Positions 61,463 to 64,000 of a DNA stretch of 64,000 bases are shown in pieces (the first letter of the stretch is position 1; every line of letters begins with the position of its first letter). The position numbers were made by a program, and so were the translations under genes. This DNA is from Osmia lignaria lignaria (taxonomy: Eukaryota; Arthropoda; Insecta; Hymenoptera; Megachilidae), in contig NC_135044.1 in the NCBI RefSeq assembly GCF_051020975.1, positions 2,358,501 to 2,422,500 on the forward strand. Reading direction: 5' to 3'. The notes beneath the pieces were generated by a model, which worked only from the letters and a program-made list of their open reading frames with translations, did not search any database and had not been told where the DNA came from.

Positions 61463-62773
61463 GTTTGTACAGTGCATTTTATTTTTTCATTCTATTTTTT
61501 TATTTTTTTTTTTTATTTTTCTGTCAATTTCAAAATGATTGTCTCACATTGTGACATGCGTATAGTTGATCATCTTCAAATTTTTTTTTTTCCGTTAAAT
61601 AGAATTTTTAACGTAATCGAAATGGAACTTTGAAATTATTTGAAGTTTTTGATCGTTCGAAAAATAAACACATCTAATTATAAGTAAACTCGTGTTATAG
61701 AACGGCATGGTAATTGAAGTGAAAATAGTGTCAGATCATTCGGCTTTCTTCGAACATCCATCCAACCACTCGTTCAACTATTTCTAAATTTCTGTTCGCT
61801 TATAAATATCGATGAGAAACTTCATTCTGCAGAAGGTGAGATTCTCTGAACAGTTTGTATCAGCTTGTGTATTTCTTTTTGGCAATCTGCCTTCTTAGAT
61901 CAATCACAATACGATCGTTTATAAATAGATCTTGAAATAGCCGATATGTAAGTTCGCTCGTGAACGCGTCCCTTTTCGTTTCGATTTTGCCGCCAAAATT
62001 TATACCGTCGATTTTTCGCGCCTAAAGCACAATTCAACGATCATCGAACAGAATCATAAAATAATATATAAAAAATGATTTTTAAAATACGAAATCACTA
62101 TCAAATCTAACATTTAATTATTTTTATACATATTTAAACATTCTTTTTTGACGTTTCGAAAAATATTTTCGTATTAAATACAAATAAGTGTCTCGTGTTA
62201 TTCGTAACTGAATAATATACGTTGTCTGGTTCGGATCAATATAAGTGAAAATATGTCAAGCGGAGATAGATACGTTAACCAATATATTGCACTTTCTATC
62301 GCAATGTCGTGCAACACGTACAATGTCGGGCGCGCAATTAGTTTTCATGATGTTATTCACGGTAGTGTAATTGAGGGCAATAGACAGGATTATTCTTGAT
62401 TTCCTCAATCTTGATTTCCTGATCACATCTCGTATTCCGTATTTCTGATGATAGAAGTTTAGTGAATTAGTGTGACGGTTGAAAAGCTGTCAGTTGCACG
62501 CTTGAATATTCGACGGAAGTTAGTAAGCACACACTGCCACCTATCTGCTGCTGTTGGTGGACCGGTTTCTCTGTTTCGACGCGTGTAGGCAAAAAAGTAC
62601 TTTGATCGTCGCTCCTCATGATCTGCTGCATCTTATATGCATATGCGAATGCATGTGTGTTTGCATATCCATTTATTTTCGAAAGTCCAACGAAAGTGAT
62701 TTTTTTATCGAATCACCATTGGCGTAACTAGGCGGGGTGAAGGAGGATTCCAAATAAAAATTTGAATGGAAAT

Positions 62774-62840
62774 TTAACTTTTGAACAGCGGAGCCTGGGT
62801 CAACCGTGACCGGAACTTACAAAATGTATACAAGAATATT
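62774..62840. mobile_element. Partial MITE-like repeat, copy C
   Basis: TTAACTTTTGAACAGCGG at 62774 is followed by TGGGTCAACCGTGACC and ACTTACAAAATGTATAC, matching the left halves of the repeats at 34718 and 56161. The right terminus is unclear; TTAA at 62919 is one option. Confidence 0.35.
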
Positions 62841-63177
62841 AATTTAATTTTTAAATGAAAGAGTTTCATATATTGAAACAATATTTTTTAAAAGAATAGG
62901 GTAGAAATTAAAAGTACATTAAGCGGCTCTCTCCATGGTCCGCTGTCCGTGGTTTGATATGCGGTGCAATCAATTATGAAAATGACAGTGACATTTTTCA
63001 AAATCTCGTTTAGTCACGCCAGTGGGAATCGATTGAATAATTTCTCTTCTTTTCTTTTCTCCTCGATTCATTGTCAGACGAACGAAACCACAGGCAAAGG
63101 ATACCTACTACAATGTTTGTGAAAGTGTAATTCTTTATAAATTTGTGAAGCATGTGATTTTTTGTATTCGTGTATAG

Positions 63178-63240
63178 TCGAGAGAAAAAATGCGATTTTC
63201 TTCGTTGGCAGAGAACCTGCAGACGAGTGTTGGAATTCGT
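63178..63240 (+). CDS. Candidate start-codon exon
   Basis: Acceptor TTTTTTGTATTCGTGTATAG and donor ATTCGT|GTAAGA frame 63 nt. ATG at 63190 follows an A-rich context and reads MRFSSLAENLQTSVGIR, ending in phase 0. It could follow the leader exon at 61372-61462. The rest of the gene would lie beyond the window. The downstream open frame past the donor is low in complexity and looks intronic. Confidence 0.3.
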
Positions 63241-63244
63241 GTAA

Positions 63245-64000
63245 GAAATGACATATTCCTGATGTTTCTCCCAAAAACACTCACGGACTCTGTTTACTAT
63301 TCGATGAGGAACACTTTTTTCCTCTGTGTTTGTCGACACTTCGGGAACGGTTTAAACGAAAGTTTGTATCTTTTTTTCTTTCTTTTTTCTTTAACAAGTA
63401 ACACGTGGTACTTTCTTTCGTTCTGAAGGCCGTTCTAAGGAGGTGATTCCCCCTACCGAGTGTCTTTTGTTCGATTCAGCAACAAAAGTAGGGGCAGGAG
63501 GAACGGATAATGTGTCATTGTTTTTCACGGGCGACCGAGTGACAAAGGCCACGGTCTCGCCCCCTTCCTTTCGCTTCGTTTTTTCTTTCCTTTTCATACT
63601 TATTTTTCTGGCCCTCGATAAGAATCTCACGAAAAACGACTTGTTTAACCGTTAAACGTCTCTTTGTCCGAACGCTTGTCAAAATATTAACAACCGTATT
63701 AGCACTTTTCGCCGAATGGTTCGAACATTGCAAATAATCCAATTCTTTTTGCAAATAATCCAACGAATTATACCACTGTTCAATTGGAATTTTCGGAACC
63801 CTTGTGTTTTTAATACCATCAAAGTTATTTAATAATTTTCTACAAATTTGACAACCGACAAAATGTCAGTGTTGATGAGAAAATTTACTCTTATCATGGA
63901 TAGTAACGTATCGTTGAAATTTTATAAATATTCAACACGTTCTCTGCCATCGATTGTTAACAGGAAGTTGAAAATGTACCGAAAATGGTGCAAATGGCAG
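63245..64000. other. Right edge, no further exon seen
   Basis: Open frames on both strands around 63400-63760 are short and mutually overlapping, in a moderately GC-rich block. No splice-bounded exon could be supported. Confidence 0.35.

Overview
The window is AT-rich eukaryotic DNA with GT-AG introns, short exons separated by kilobases, insect-type TCAGT initiators, un-depleted CpG in GC islands, and TTAA-flanked piggyBac-type relics. It reads as an insect nuclear genome. A hymenopteran such as a bee is my best guess, but no diagnostic protein fixes it. There is no long open reading frame; genes had to be read from splice sites, phase and composition.

Left part (1-10.5 kb): a minus-strand gene for a secreted protein. 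A first exon near 9.9-10.35 kb carries a long 5' leader and the first codons. After an 8.2 kb intron come two small exons (1692-1762 and 1521-1600) that complete a signal peptide and an acidic/basic mature N-terminus. The gene runs off the left edge. From 10.5 to 16.7 kb I see no convincing gene.

Centre-left (16.7-25.9 kb): the most unusual part. A CCAAT-box promoter at 17.2 kb heads a series of short, well-spliced plus-strand exons. They are followed by a block that behaves like a long structured non-coding RNA. It holds about 22 copies of an 11-mer (consensus TTAGTGTTGCG), mostly followed by a small GCG...CGC hairpin. It also holds a 475/458 bp tandem duplication with its own hairpins. Two 311-nt cores, 3 kb apart, differ at only 3 sites and fold on paper into a string of tri- and tetraloop hairpins. 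One substitution keeps pairing (C-G to U-G), and one stem closes loops of very different length. Upstream exons include a tandemly duplicated exon with broken coding frame, so the RNA may have grown out of, or beside, an old protein gene.

Right part (26-64 kb): mostly intron or intergenic AT-rich DNA with islands. These are a plausible plus-strand coding exon at 36470-36697, a speculative minus-strand gene (47675, 43030, 31018 with compatible phases), a CAGGTG E-box cluster at 28.5-29.6 kb, a polypurine tract at 45.1-45.6 kb, a degenerate piggyBac-like element at 59.06-60.06 kb, a small family of TTAA-flanked repeats with a GGGTCA/TGACCC palindrome, and a promoter plus 5' leader exon at 61.37 kb for a gene that leaves the right edge.

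All gene models are by eye; no transcript or homology data were available.
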